A stretch of 64,000 nucleotides of DNA, taken from an uncultured Prevotellaceae bacterium. GTDB taxonomy: Bacteria > Bacteroidota > Bacteroidia > Bacteroidales > Muribaculaceae. The translations under genes were made by a program, and so were the position numbers. Shown here one piece after another: positions 37,531 through 46,480 of this stretch. Numbering within the stretch: position 1 is the first letter of the stretch; each line of letters starts with the position of its first letter. Location: the NCBI GenBank assembly GCA_946186575.1, contig CAMHNO010000001.1, positions 124,001 to 188,000 of the forward strand, read 5' to 3'. The notes under the pieces were generated by a model that was given only the letters and a program-made list of their open reading frames with translations, ran no database searches and had not been told where the DNA came from.

Positions 37531-38880
37531 ATGGAAAATCGATTTTTAAATAGGATAAAGACATTCATTGACAATGGTTCTTTGATTGATGCCTCGATGC
37601 CGGTACTGGTGACGATCAGCGGCGGTGCCGACTCGGTGGCACTGCTGCGTGTGCTGCTTGAGCTGGGCTACGATTGCCGTGCCGCCCACTGCAATTTCCA
37701 CCTGCGCGGCGAGGAGAGCGATCGCGACGAGCATTTTGTGACCAAACTCTGCAAGCACCTCGACGTGCCTTTGGCAATAAAGCATTTTGACGTGCCCAAG
37801 TGCATGAGCGAGCGTGGTGTGTCGATGGAGATGGCATGCCGCGACCTGCGCTATGAGTGGTTCGCGCAACTGATTAAAGATAAAGACTGCGGCTGCATTG
37901 CTGTGGCACATCACAGCGACGACAACATTGAGACTTTCATGCTCAACGCACTGCGCGGCACAGGCATCGCCGGACTCACGGGCATGAAGCCACGCAATGG
38001 CAATATTGTGCGTCCGCTGCTTTGCGTTTCTCGTCAAGACATCCTTGCCTGGCTGCAATGGTTGGGACAAGACTTTGTCACCGACAGCACCAATCTTGAG
38101 AACGATGCACTGCGCAACCGTCTGCGCAACCGGGTGCTGCCTGCTGTCTATGAAAACTTTGCCGGTGCTCATCAGTCACTGCTCAACACCATCGATAACA
38201 TGCGCCAGTGCAACGATCTTTATCAAGAGGCCGTGGGTGTGATGCGCAACATCGTGAGCGATAGCTATGGCGACTCTTTAGTTGTCGACTTGGAGATCAT
38301 CAACAGCTTTGACAACCGCATGATGTTGCTTTACGAAATTCTCAAACCACTTGGTTTCAATGCATCTCAGTGCAGCAACATGCTTCACAGCGCAGTGGGC
38401 CGACACTTTGTCTCATCAAGTCATGTGGCAGTGATCAATCGCACTACTATCGACGTATCGCCTTGCGACAGTACCGACAAGAGCGTTAATGTGATTAATC
38501 TGGATGAAGAAGAGATTGTCTCCCCCATACATCTCGAGATCAAGCATGTCGGCGACACAAAGTTCTCACCCACCATGGTCGACGGCAAGCGCGTGGTAGC
38601 CTTCAGCAATGATATTTTACAGTGCTCCGAGGTGGTCTTGCGACACTGGCGCGAGGGCGACCGTTTCAAACCATTTGGCATGAAAGGGAGCAAATTACTG
38701 AGCGACCTTTTCACTGATCTTAAACTCAACGAAAAAGAAAAAAACGCTACTTGGATTCTGGAGGCCGATGGCGAAATACTGTGGGTGCTGGGCTATCGTG
38801 CAGCAAGCTCTTTTAAAGTTCCTTGCGATTCTACACAATACTTAATAATTTCACTCGTTGATTTTGCGCCCCATCTCTAA
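37531..38880 (+). CDS. tilS: tRNA(Ile)-lysidine synthase
   Basis: 449 aa. The PP-loop motif SGGADS lies near residue 30, with HCNFHLRGEESDRDE and VAHHSDDNIETFMLNALRGT downstream, all typical of TilS, plus the C-terminal domain (VVLRHWREGDRFKPFGMKGS). It ligates lysine to C34 of tRNA(Ile)(CAU) so that it reads AUA, an essential activity. An in-frame TAG directly before the ATG at 37531 fixes this as the most upstream start. The next Met lies only about 7 residues before the PP-loop. It converges with the next gene and overlaps its 3' end by 30 bp. Confidence 0.95.
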   Translation: MENRFLNRIKTFIDNGSLIDASMPVLVTISGGADSVALLRVLLELGYDCRAAHCNFHLRGEESDRDEHFVTKLCKHLDVPLAIKHFDVPKCMSERGVSMEMACRDLRYEWFAQLIKDKDCGCIAVAHHSDDNIETFMLNALRGTGIAGLTGMKPRNGNIVRPLLCVSRQDILAWLQWLGQDFVTDSTNLENDALRNRLRNRVLPAVYENFAGAHQSLLNTIDNMRQCNDLYQEAVGVMRNIVSDSYGDSLVVDLEIINSFDNRMMLLYEILKPLGFNASQCSNMLHSAVGRHFVSSSHVAVINRTTIDVSPCDSTDKSVNVINLDEEEIVSPIHLEIKHVGDTKFSPTMVDGKRVVAFSNDILQCSEVVLRHWREGDRFKPFGMKGSKLLSDLFTDLKLNEKEKNATWILEADGEILWVLGYRAASSFKVPCDSTQYLIISLVDFAPHL

Positions 38881-39711
38881 AACCCGAGGCGTAATCGACC
38901 ACAACCACGTGTAATTCAGCATCTCATCGATGTCTTTAAAATTTTTGCCATCAAGATGTGTCAACACTCTTAACACACAGTTAAGGCTGGCCTCATTCTT
39001 GAGAATGACACGCTTGTCACGGTCAAGCAGGTAGAATAGCGGCATAGTCATCAGGTCATAGGTGAGCTGGCCTTCAACTTGTTGCTCATAGTCCCAACCA
39101 TTGATTAAGTAACAGGGAAAATTCTCCTGCTTCCATTCATCCACATTGTCATAAGGATATATTCCAATCACAGTCAACACACTGTCGCTCACCATCTTTC
39201 TCAATGTGGTGCAGGTGTCAAGTCGCTGCTTGACTTTCTCACACGACAGACACTCTGGGTCATTAAAATAGACAAGAGTGTAAGGCGTCGTTATGCTGCT
39301 CAACTGGTGCCTGGAGCCATCAAGGGTTTCATAATTGATGTCACCAGCCACTGTGCCTGGAGCATTTTTATTGACTATCTCAAGCAGGGCTTTGGGACGC
39401 ATGCGCTCGTTTTCGTTCAAGCAAGAGGCAGTGGATGCATGTTGCACCAGCACTTTGAAAAGTTCTTCGTTATGATAATCCCATGTGGGCTCCGATAGCA
39501 TCTCCTCATATATAGAATACGTTTTCAGGTAAGCTTTGTTGCCTTGTTTGCATTTCTGGTCAAGCAGGCTTCTCAATGCCGACGATGACTCAAAACGGGG
39601 CATCACCATTATGCTTGCAAGAACATTAGGGTCGCCCTGTGCTCTCTGCTGGGCCACGGCTCCACATGCCACAACAAGGGGAGCAACAACAGCCAATATC
39701 ACCTTTTTCAT
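38851..39711 (-). CDS. Exported DUF5106-like thioredoxin-fold protein
   Basis: 286 aa from the ATG at 39711, which gives the signal peptide MKKVILAVVAPLVVACGAVA-QQ; VVAC could be a lipobox. After a helical N-terminal region the thioredoxin-like part has TLVYFNDPECLSCEKVKQRL with a CxxC pair (CLSC) and a TMPLFYLLDRDKRVILKNE segment with the expected cis-Pro position. This matches DUF5106-type periplasmic proteins of Bacteroidales, probably involved in thiol-disulfide exchange. A -7 box (TATATTTG, 39744-39737) lies upstream. The tail overlaps tilS. Confidence 0.75.
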   Translation of the reverse strand: MKKVILAVVAPLVVACGAVAQQRAQGDPNVLASIMVMPRFESSSALRSLLDQKCKQGNKAYLKTYSIYEEMLSEPTWDYHNEELFKVLVQHASTASCLNENERMRPKALLEIVNKNAPGTVAGDINYETLDGSRHQLSSITTPYTLVYFNDPECLSCEKVKQRLDTCTTLRKMVSDSVLTVIGIYPYDNVDEWKQENFPCYLINGWDYEQQVEGQLTYDLMTMPLFYLLDRDKRVILKNEASLNCVLRVLTHLDGKNFKDIDEMLNYTWLWSITPRVLEMGRKINE

Positions 39712-39889
39712 ATTGATTTTTTCAATTATCATGCTGCAAATATACACAAAGTTAATTAACCACCTAATTCCTTGCCTGCTAAAAAAATAAAAAAACGCAC
39801 GGCACCTAACCCAAATCACGAGATTGGCAAGCTACAGCTCTTGCGCACCATCACCTGCGCTAATCTTTCGCTCTTTGAGCAAAAAATCT

Positions 39890-39921
39890 TTTGGTCATTT
39901 GTGATAGTTTTACTACCTTTG
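39890..39921 (+). promoter_or_regulatory. Promoter of the fucose-isomerase-like gene
   Basis: -33 TTTG at 39890-39893, 20 nt spacer, -7 TACCTTTG at 39914-39921, about 43 nt before the start codon. Confidence 0.7.
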
Positions 39922-39964
39922 GACAATAATTTTTGACAACAGAATCCTAACAATTATCATAGCT

Positions 39965-41161
39965 ATGACAACAGCAATCTATACACTCACTTCTCAACTG
40001 CACGACAAGGCAGCTGTAGATGCCGCAACTCAAGATTTTTTAGGAGGCTTGGGCATCGAGTATGAACTCATCGAAGGCAGCTTCAAAGACTATGGAGGTC
40101 ATGACCTGGAGCTGATTTACGTTCGCACTGGCGGCACCGAGGGCATTTTCCGTGACAAACTTCCACAATTGCTCAAGTATTCAAAGCAACCATTCTTTTT
40201 GCTCACATCGGGCAAGAGCAATTCGCTCGCGGCATCGATGGAAATCTTGTCCTATCTGCGCCAGCAAGGACTCAAGGGCGAGATTCTGCACGGTAGCAAC
40301 GAGTACATCAAGAGCCGCATTGGCACGCTGCAACAAGTGGGCAAAACCATGCGCGAGCTCAATCGCTGCCGCCTGGGCGTGATAGGCGAGCCAAGCGACT
40401 GGCTCATCTCAAGCCAGGCAAAGTATCGCACCATCGAGGACACTTTAGGTGTGGAGATTGTGAATATCGACATGGACGAGCTACTCTTGCTCATCGACCG
40501 TATTCCTGCCGACATTGAGAGCGACTTAATTGAGAAAGCGCCAAACAATAACATACGCCAGTCATTAGTCGGCGCCGAACGCATCTATGAGGCACTCAAG
40601 CTCATCGTCGAGGGCTACGACCTGCAGGGCTTCACCATACGCTGCTTCGACTTGCTCTCCAGCGTTAAGAACACTGGATGCATCGCACTTGCCAAGTTCA
40701 ACGCTCAGGGCATAGTGGCAGGCTGCGAGGGCGACATCCCTGCCATGCTATCGATGAAGATTGCACAAGCCGTCACCGGCAAGAGTGGCTTCCAGGCCAA
40801 TCCCGCACGCATCAATCCCGAGACCGGCGAGATGCTATTTGCCCACTGCACTATTCCATTTAACATGGTCGATCGTTTCGAACTCGACACACACTTCGAG
40901 TCGGGAATTGGCGTTGGCATCCGCGGGTTCATGCAGCCAGGCCCAGTCACCATCTTCAAGGTGAGCGGCGACCTCAAGCGCCATTTCGCTCAGGAAGGCA
41001 TGCTTGTAGAGTGCCAAGGCAAGCCAGACTTGTGCCGCACACAACAGGTGATTCAACTCTGCAACAAAGAGGCAGCACAATATTTCCTCACTAACCCTAT
41101 AGGCAACCATCACATCATCATTCCAGGCCACCACAAGGCCGTCCTCGACGAGATACTGTAA
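39965..41161 (+). CDS. L-fucose isomerase-like fold protein of unknown function
   Basis: 398 aa, cytoplasmic. The overall pattern resembles the L-fucose/L-arabinose isomerase fold: an N-terminal Rossmann-like part (LELIYVRTGGTEG, KQPFFLLTSGKSNSLAASME), a middle with RCRLGVIGEPSDWLISSQ, and a C-terminal part with GCEGDIPAMLSMKIAQAVTG and HHIIIPGHHKAVLDEIL. GCEGDIPAMLS is typical of fucose-isomerase-like C-terminal regions. Whether it is an isomerase cannot be decided here, and no sugar kinase or aldolase gene is nearby. It has its own promoter. Confidence 0.7.
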   Translation: MTTAIYTLTSQLHDKAAVDAATQDFLGGLGIEYELIEGSFKDYGGHDLELIYVRTGGTEGIFRDKLPQLLKYSKQPFFLLTSGKSNSLAASMEILSYLRQQGLKGEILHGSNEYIKSRIGTLQQVGKTMRELNRCRLGVIGEPSDWLISSQAKYRTIEDTLGVEIVNIDMDELLLLIDRIPADIESDLIEKAPNNNIRQSLVGAERIYEALKLIVEGYDLQGFTIRCFDLLSSVKNTGCIALAKFNAQGIVAGCEGDIPAMLSMKIAQAVTGKSGFQANPARINPETGEMLFAHCTIPFNMVDRFELDTHFESGIGVGIRGFMQPGPVTIFKVSGDLKRHFAQEGMLVECQGKPDLCRTQQVIQLCNKEAAQYFLTNPIGNHHIIIPGHHKAVLDEIL

Positions 41162-41200
41162 GAGATAATAGGAATTAATACACGATGTATAATTCCTATT

Positions 41201-41300
41201 TACTCATAGTTACTCATAGTTATTCATAGTTATTCATAGTTATTCATAGTTATTCATAGTTATTCATAGTTACTCATAGTTACTCATAGTTATTCATAGT
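41201..41300 (+). repeat. Ten tandem copies of a 10-bp repeat abutting a start codon
   Basis: Ten copies of TAYTCATAGT: TACTCATAGT in copies 1, 2, 8 and 9, TATTCATAGT in copies 3-7 and 10. The array ends inside the GTG start codon of the exonuclease gene (41299-41301). The unit contains a TAG and is not a multiple of three, so it cannot be coding in that frame. The 10-bp period is close to one helical turn. Confidence 0.95.
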
Positions 41301-41790
41301 GAGAGACTTTGCTGCTATCGACTTTGAGACTGCCAACGGTGAGCGCTCCTCGGTGTGCTCCGTGGGTGTGGTGATTGTGCGTGATGGTAAAATCGTTGAA
41401 TCGTTCTACTCGCTCATCCAGCCAGAGCCCAACTACTACAGCTACTGGTGCCAGCGAGTGCATGGCCTCGGTCATGACGACACCGACAATGCGCCAATCT
41501 TCCCTGATGTGTGGGCACTCATTGAGCCCAAGATTTCAGGACTACCACTTGTGGCACACAATGCACGCTTCGATGAAGGATGCCTCAAGGCGGTGTTCCG
41601 TGCCTATCAGATGGACTACCCCGACTATGTGTTTCTCGACACGCTGCGGGCATCTCGCCACATGCTGCGCCACCTACCCAACCATCAGCTCCAGACGGTG
41701 GCTGCTGCATGCGGCTATGAGCTTGAGAATCACCACAACGCTCTTGCCGATGCCAAAGCGTGTGCTTGCATTGCGTGCGAGCTATTGTGA
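41299..41790 (+). CDS. DnaQ-like 3'-5' exonuclease
   Basis: 163 aa with the DEDDh pattern: AAIDFETANGERSSV (first Asp and Glu), VAHNARFDEGCL (second Asp) and HHNALADAKACA (His and last Asp). It is similar to stand-alone exonuclease-domain proteins and to the proofreading subunit of DNA polymerase III. The start is GTG at 41299. An in-frame TAG at 41287 within the decamer repeat and the lack of any ATG between exclude an earlier start. The codons before it are repeat sequence, so translation initiation sits right at the edge of the array. Confidence 0.88.
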   Translation: MRDFAAIDFETANGERSSVCSVGVVIVRDGKIVESFYSLIQPEPNYYSYWCQRVHGLGHDDTDNAPIFPDVWALIEPKISGLPLVAHNARFDEGCLKAVFRAYQMDYPDYVFLDTLRASRHMLRHLPNHQLQTVAAACGYELENHHNALADAKACACIACELL

Positions 41791-41885
41791 CACAAATAGT
41801 GCCAAAATTGCCGACATCGGCTTTTAGCACATTTTTTGCACTTAGCACTTTTACAAGACGAAATAAAACAACATAACATAGCACA

Positions 41886-43151
41886 ATGAAACAGACCCCA
41901 GTATTGCTGCTCACGGGTTACCTGGGCAGCGGCAAGACCACATTAGTAAACCACATACTCACCAACGAGCAGAACATTAAGTTTGCCGTTATTGTCAACG
42001 ACATTGGAGAAGTAAACATCGACGCAAGCCTCATCCAGAAAGGCGGCATTGTGGGGCAGAAGGACGAGAGCCTCGTTGCTCTCCAGAACGGATGCATCTG
42101 CTGCACCCTGAAGATGGACCTCATCGAACAACTCAACGACATCATGAAGCTCGACCGCTTCGACTACATTGTCATCGAGGCAAGCGGCATCTGCGAGCCT
42201 GAGCCCATCGCACAAACCATCGTCTCTATCCCGAGTATGGGTCCTGAGTATATGGAGCATGGCATCCCTCGCCTCGACTGCATTGTCACAGTGGTCGATG
42301 CCCTGAGGATGCAGAGCGAGTTTGCCTGTGGCGACGATCTGCAGCGCAAAAACATTGGCGAGGATGACATCGAGAACCTGCTAATCCAGCAAATCGAGTT
42401 CTGCAATATGGTGCTCCTAAACAAAGCTTCAGAGGTGGAACCCGACCAGCTCGAACGCATCCGCCACATCATTCATGCTCTGCAACCATCGGCACCTATC
42501 ATCGAAACCGACTATGCCATGGTTGACCTCAATCAGATTATTAACACTGGCCTCTTCGACTACGAGCATGTGGCTGGCTCGGCTGGGTGGATTCGCGAGA
42601 TTGAGCGCCCAGCCACCGAGCAAGAAGAAGCCGAGGCGCACCACCATCACCACCATGACGAGGATCACGACGGACATCATGACCATCATCATCACGACCA
42701 TGACGAAGATCATGACGAGCACGATGAGCATGGTCATCATCACCATCACCACCACCATCATGATGAGGGCGAAGCCGAGGAATATGGAATCCAGACTTTT
42801 GTATACTACCGCCGTCCCGCCATTGACATTAACAAGTTCGACCGCTTTGTGGCCACAAAGTGGCCCAAGAACATAATCCGAGCTAAAGGGCTAATCTACT
42901 TCAGCAACAACCGCGACATGTCCTTCCTCTTTGAACAGGCAGGCGTGCAGAAGAAGCTCACACAGAGCGGGCTGTGGTTTGCAACAGCCCCCGAGGAAGA
43001 ACTTCGCCGAATGGCAGAACAAAATCCATCCATTTTGCAAGACTGGGACGAGCACTACGGCGACCGAATGGTTAAACTCGTGTTCATTGGCCAGAACCTC
43101 GACCGCGAGCAACTAACCCGCGACCTCGACGCCTGCCTCGAAACCACTTAA
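41886..43151 (+). CDS. CobW/COG0523 family GTPase with His-rich loop
   Basis: 421 aa. Walker A is LLLTGYLGSGKTTLV, followed by the metal-binding GCICCTLK motif and VIEASGICEPEPIAQ, which define G3E metallochaperone GTPases. Between the GTPase and the C-terminal CobW domain lies a stretch of about 55 residues made almost only of His, Asp and Glu (about residues 247-300), which should bind several zinc or nickel ions. The C-terminal part has FVYYRRPAIDINKFDRFVA. The likely role is zinc delivery or storage in the cytoplasm. No Zur box was recognised upstream. A terminator follows. Confidence 0.9.
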   Translation: MKQTPVLLLTGYLGSGKTTLVNHILTNEQNIKFAVIVNDIGEVNIDASLIQKGGIVGQKDESLVALQNGCICCTLKMDLIEQLNDIMKLDRFDYIVIEASGICEPEPIAQTIVSIPSMGPEYMEHGIPRLDCIVTVVDALRMQSEFACGDDLQRKNIGEDDIENLLIQQIEFCNMVLLNKASEVEPDQLERIRHIIHALQPSAPIIETDYAMVDLNQIINTGLFDYEHVAGSAGWIREIERPATEQEEAEAHHHHHHDEDHDGHHDHHHHDHDEDHDEHDEHGHHHHHHHHHDEGEAEEYGIQTFVYYRRPAIDINKFDRFVATKWPKNIIRAKGLIYFSNNRDMSFLFEQAGVQKKLTQSGLWFATAPEEELRRMAEQNPSILQDWDEHYGDRMVKLVFIGQNLDREQLTRDLDACLETT

Positions 43152-43198
43152 CAAATGATTGGAGGAGCAAACCTTCATCGTACACATATAGAATAATT

Positions 43199-43237
43199 GC
43201 CCTTAAAAGGAGATATTCCATTTGAGGGCATTTTTTC
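43199..43237 (+). terminator. Intrinsic terminator after the CobW-type gene
   Basis: A 10-bp stem (TGCCCTTAAA / TTTGAGGGCA, one G-U pair; 43199-43208 and 43222-43231) followed by six T. Confidence 0.8.
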
Positions 43238-43261
43238 TTTGCAAAAACTTCTTTTCTCTCG

Positions 43262-45352
43262 CTAATAATCTCTTACAAGCTGATATAGTGCTTGGGCCTT
43301 GCTGTTGAATGGCTTGGGGATAAAGTTGCCTTGCGAAATCTTGTCCATAAGTTGCCCAATCTCAAAACTGCTTGCCATGTAAATAAGGTAGGTCTTTCCA
43401 TTTAAGTAGTCAACAGTCCACGGAATTAAAGTGTAATTAGGCGAAAAGTCTGCATTGCTGCACTCCATGCGACTACCGTCGGTAAAAGTAAATATCATGC
43501 CAAATGTCCGGGTTGTTGTGGACCAGTCCCCGCTGGGATTCTCGGCAATAATCTTGTCAAGCGACCTCCAGTCAAGCGATTTTATTCTCGCTGCGGCTTC
43601 CATGTATCGCTTTGCCTGACTCTCATCAATGGCTTCAATCTTGACCTTCGCGTCAAGCAAGTCTTTCAGCTCTTTAAGGTCCTGGGCTGTGATGATGGTG
43701 TCGCTGGGAGCTACAGGTGTCATTCTCGACATTTCAACAGCTTGAACAAGTTTCTCCAAATCGCTTGATGCTATTGTTATATCGTGTGGAATGTTTAATA
43801 CTTCCTTAGCCTTGCGACCAACTGTTGAATCTTTTTTCCATACAAATTTATCACCATTTCGCTTGAACTGCGCATATTTACCATAGTAGTGGTTGCATCC
43901 CATGGTAACATAAAAAAACTCCACTTGCTTAATGGATTTGTGGGCAAAAAGCCGCTCGGGCCACTGATATGGTTTGACGGTTTTATTCTTGATGTCAACA
44001 CTATATAGTGTTTTAGCCCTGTCGCTATCATAGATGCACAAAGTGCCATCGTCGGCAATAAAATTATTGGTATTTTTTATTCCTAATGGCATGTATCGAT
44101 ACCACTGCCCTGTGGATGGGTCCTGAGTTATCACGTCGTATTGATCAACATAATATTCTCGACCGTTAACCAGCACTTGAGTGGGCAACGGGTAAACGTC
44201 TTTTATCACCAGTGGCGACTCGATAGGCACAGTTGAGAACATGTCAATTGCCCTTCCATTACCGTCAGCTCCTATCTCATACAGGGAGTGTTGATCGACT
44301 AAATAACACTTATCGCCCATGCTCTGGAAAGTGTCTTTCAATCTATATTGATCAGGAATCTTATATTCCCCCTTAATGCTCATAGTCTTGTCAAGGAATT
44401 TGATTTTGTCACCCTTGATCAAAAGCGCCAAGTAACCGTCGCTGGTCACATCAAAGGTCAAGGCTTTGTCAATCATTTTCCAATCAATATTATCGCGCTT
44501 GCTCACAAAGACTTTGCCATATTGCGTAACAACATAGTAGTCGCCAAATATCCTCACGCGCTCAACCATAGCTTGCCCTGTGGCATCATTGCCAGCTTTG
44601 TATTGGTCACGAGGGGTTGCGAGGCGAGTGAAGCTCTTGCAGTTGTCGTGGGTAACATAAAGCAGATTGTCGGCTGTGCCAAAAATTCCCGTCACATCGT
44701 CGTCAAGGAAATAAAGGTCAGATATGCGCTTCTCCAAATCGCCAAACTCTTCTATCTCACCATAGAGAGGAATATCTCGCCATGACTTGCCACAATCATC
44801 CGAATATCTAAGAACTGGGTCTATCATAGCCACCCATATCTTCCCTCGGCCATTGCCATACATTGCGTCAACCCATCCGCCAAAGATGTTTGACATCTCA
44901 TTTAAAATGTTTCCTGTACTGGATGTGTCCACACTTATACTGGACAACTTATTAAGTATTTCACTCTGTGTCATATTCTCACCTGGAGTGATATTCTGTA
45001 AAGTTCCATCGCCAGAACGGGCATACACTTTAATTCCACGATTTCCGCCAACAACCAGTGTGTCGTTGCCTGCCCAACAGGCATTGTCAAGCATATCATT
45101 TGAGAAAAACGAATCATTGCTGTTATTATAACACTTGGTCCATTCTTTTCCAAGTGCAGGACAAGTGTAACACCCCATTGTAGCGAGAGCCACATTTCCT
45201 GACGGAGATTTACACAACTTGATGCGACTGGACTGCAATATCACGCGAGCCCTCGTGTCAAGTTCTTGAGCCGAGGCACTGCCAATCACACTGCAGCACA
45301 ACAATGACAGTGCCACAACAAACCGATAATAATTGCAAGTGATTGTTTTCAT
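43262..45352 (-). CDS. Exported beta-propeller-like protein of unknown function
   Basis: 696 aa from the ATG at 45352, which gives a signal peptide (MKTITCNYYRFVVALSLLCC...ASA-QE). The body is rich in short blades with Asp boxes (SDDCGKSWRDIPLYG, THDNCKSFTRLATP), the S-x-D-x-G-x-x-W motif of BNR/sialidase-type propellers. A helical insert with two similar segments (LEKLVQAVEMSRMTP and LKELKDLLDAKVKIE) follows near residue 540. It is probably periplasmic or surface-exposed. No catalytic residues were recognised. A promoter (-33 TTG 45408-45406, -7 TAAATTTG 45385-45378) lies upstream. Confidence 0.65.
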   Translation of the reverse strand: MKTITCNYYRFVVALSLLCCSVIGSASAQELDTRARVILQSSRIKLCKSPSGNVALATMGCYTCPALGKEWTKCYNNSNDSFFSNDMLDNACWAGNDTLVVGGNRGIKVYARSGDGTLQNITPGENMTQSEILNKLSSISVDTSSTGNILNEMSNIFGGWVDAMYGNGRGKIWVAMIDPVLRYSDDCGKSWRDIPLYGEIEEFGDLEKRISDLYFLDDDVTGIFGTADNLLYVTHDNCKSFTRLATPRDQYKAGNDATGQAMVERVRIFGDYYVVTQYGKVFVSKRDNIDWKMIDKALTFDVTSDGYLALLIKGDKIKFLDKTMSIKGEYKIPDQYRLKDTFQSMGDKCYLVDQHSLYEIGADGNGRAIDMFSTVPIESPLVIKDVYPLPTQVLVNGREYYVDQYDVITQDPSTGQWYRYMPLGIKNTNNFIADDGTLCIYDSDRAKTLYSVDIKNKTVKPYQWPERLFAHKSIKQVEFFYVTMGCNHYYGKYAQFKRNGDKFVWKKDSTVGRKAKEVLNIPHDITIASSDLEKLVQAVEMSRMTPVAPSDTIITAQDLKELKDLLDAKVKIEAIDESQAKRYMEAAARIKSLDWRSLDKIIAENPSGDWSTTTRTFGMIFTFTDGSRMECSNADFSPNYTLIPWTVDYLNGKTYLIYMASSFEIGQLMDKISQGNFIPKPFNSKAQALYQLVRDY

Positions 45353-45518
45353 ATTGTAAATGTGATAGAAATTCACACAAATTTATAAAACAAATTCCAT
45401 AATGACAACTTTCCATGCCTGCTTTTTATTAATTTTAACAGCTCATCAAGCAGCAACCTCAGCACGCGTTCATTATTTTTTAATAATGACCATCCCACTT
45501 GCAAAATATAGGAAAAAC

Positions 45519-45551
45519 TTGTTGCCGGTAACGAAAAAAGCACTATTTTTG
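45519..45551 (+). promoter_or_regulatory. Promoter of the AlkZ-related gene
   Basis: -33 TTG within TTGTTG (45519-45524), 19 nt spacer, -7 TATTTTTG at 45544-45551. It supports the ATG at 45573 rather than earlier in-frame codons. Confidence 0.6.
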
Positions 45552-45572
45552 TCACAAGCAATTAAAAAAGAC

Positions 45573-46295
45573 ATGAGCGATTTTTCCAATTACGTTTTGA
45601 GCCGTCATGCCATGATTGACGCTCGCGGGCGGCGACATGAAATCCATTCTTGCGACCAACTCATGGAGCTGATTCAGCACATGGGATTCTTGCCATTGCT
45701 CGAGGGCGGCATTCCTGGCTACTGCGCCGAGGGGGTGCTCGACGATGACTGCCGCTTCACCAGGTTTGACGATGGCAGCTGGGTGTGGCCATTGTGGCAA
45801 TGGAAAAGTGTCATTGTCACCGAGGGCAACTGTGTTTATGGAAAGTTTTTTGCAGGTAAAGCCGGTTTCATCTCACAAGAATGGTGGCCTCACTTCTACA
45901 ACTGGCGCCGCAGTGTGCATCGACAGCCCGAGCCGGGCACCATCGAAGACACCATCCTGACCATTCTGCGCTCCAATGGCAGCATGATAGCACGCCAGTT
46001 GCGTGCCGCTTGTGGCTTCACTGGCTCGAAGATGCGCTCACGCTTCGACAGCTACATTGGCCGATTGCAAATGGAGTGTCGCATCGTGACTGAGGACTTC
46101 GTCTACCCTCGCGACAAGCACGGCAGGGAATACGGCTTCGGCTGGTCGCTGCTCACCACTCCCGAGCTGCTGCTCGGCACCGACGCTTGCCATTGCAACC
46201 TCACTCCTGAGCAATCTTACTCTAAGATGCTGAATCATCTCGCAGCCCTTCTGCCCGATGCAACCGAGACACAAATCGCCAAACTTTTAAAATAA
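45573..46295 (+). CDS. AlkZ-related winged-helix protein
   Basis: 240 aa from the ATG at 45573 (MSDFSNYVLSRHAMIDARGR). Segments such as MELIQHMGFLPLLEGGIPGY, SWVWPLWQWKSVIVTEGNCV and GSMIARQLRAACGFTGSKMR followed by SRFDSYIGRLQMECRIV match proteins annotated as AlkZ-related, distant relatives of the interstrand-crosslink DNA glycosylase AlkZ with winged-helix repeats. The catalytic QxQ of true AlkZ was not seen. The function is unknown; DNA binding is plausible. It is transcribed divergently from the propeller protein. Confidence 0.65.
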   Translation: MSDFSNYVLSRHAMIDARGRRHEIHSCDQLMELIQHMGFLPLLEGGIPGYCAEGVLDDDCRFTRFDDGSWVWPLWQWKSVIVTEGNCVYGKFFAGKAGFISQEWWPHFYNWRRSVHRQPEPGTIEDTILTILRSNGSMIARQLRAACGFTGSKMRSRFDSYIGRLQMECRIVTEDFVYPRDKHGREYGFGWSLLTTPELLLGTDACHCNLTPEQSYSKMLNHLAALLPDATETQIAKLLK

Positions 46296-46370
46296 TCGCC
46301 ATATCGTATTGTTCGTTGATTTTTTCAGTAAAAAATGATTCTTTTAAATTTTTGCTAAAGAATATTTTTG

Positions 46371-46378
46371 TACTTTTG
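46371..46378 (+). promoter_or_regulatory. -7 box of the adhesin-like gene
   Basis: TACTTTTG at 46371-46378, about 103 nt before the start codon. Several T-rich candidates for the -33 box lie upstream, with none at ideal spacing. Confidence 0.55.
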
Positions 46379-46480
46379 CAGCACCAAAACTTATCAATAA
46401 AATATACTACCCGAAAATGGACCTTTCGAGTTGTACATGAGAAAACAGGTTCAATAAAACAACTATCAACCAACAACAAA

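Noticed and set aside
41201..41300. CRISPR-like array
   Set aside because: Units are 10 bp and contiguous, without spacers; no cas genes are in the window.
42625..42790. His-rich stretch as a cloning tag or artefact
   Set aside because: It is irregular His/Asp/Glu sequence inside a complete CobW-type GTPase, where such metal-binding loops are common.
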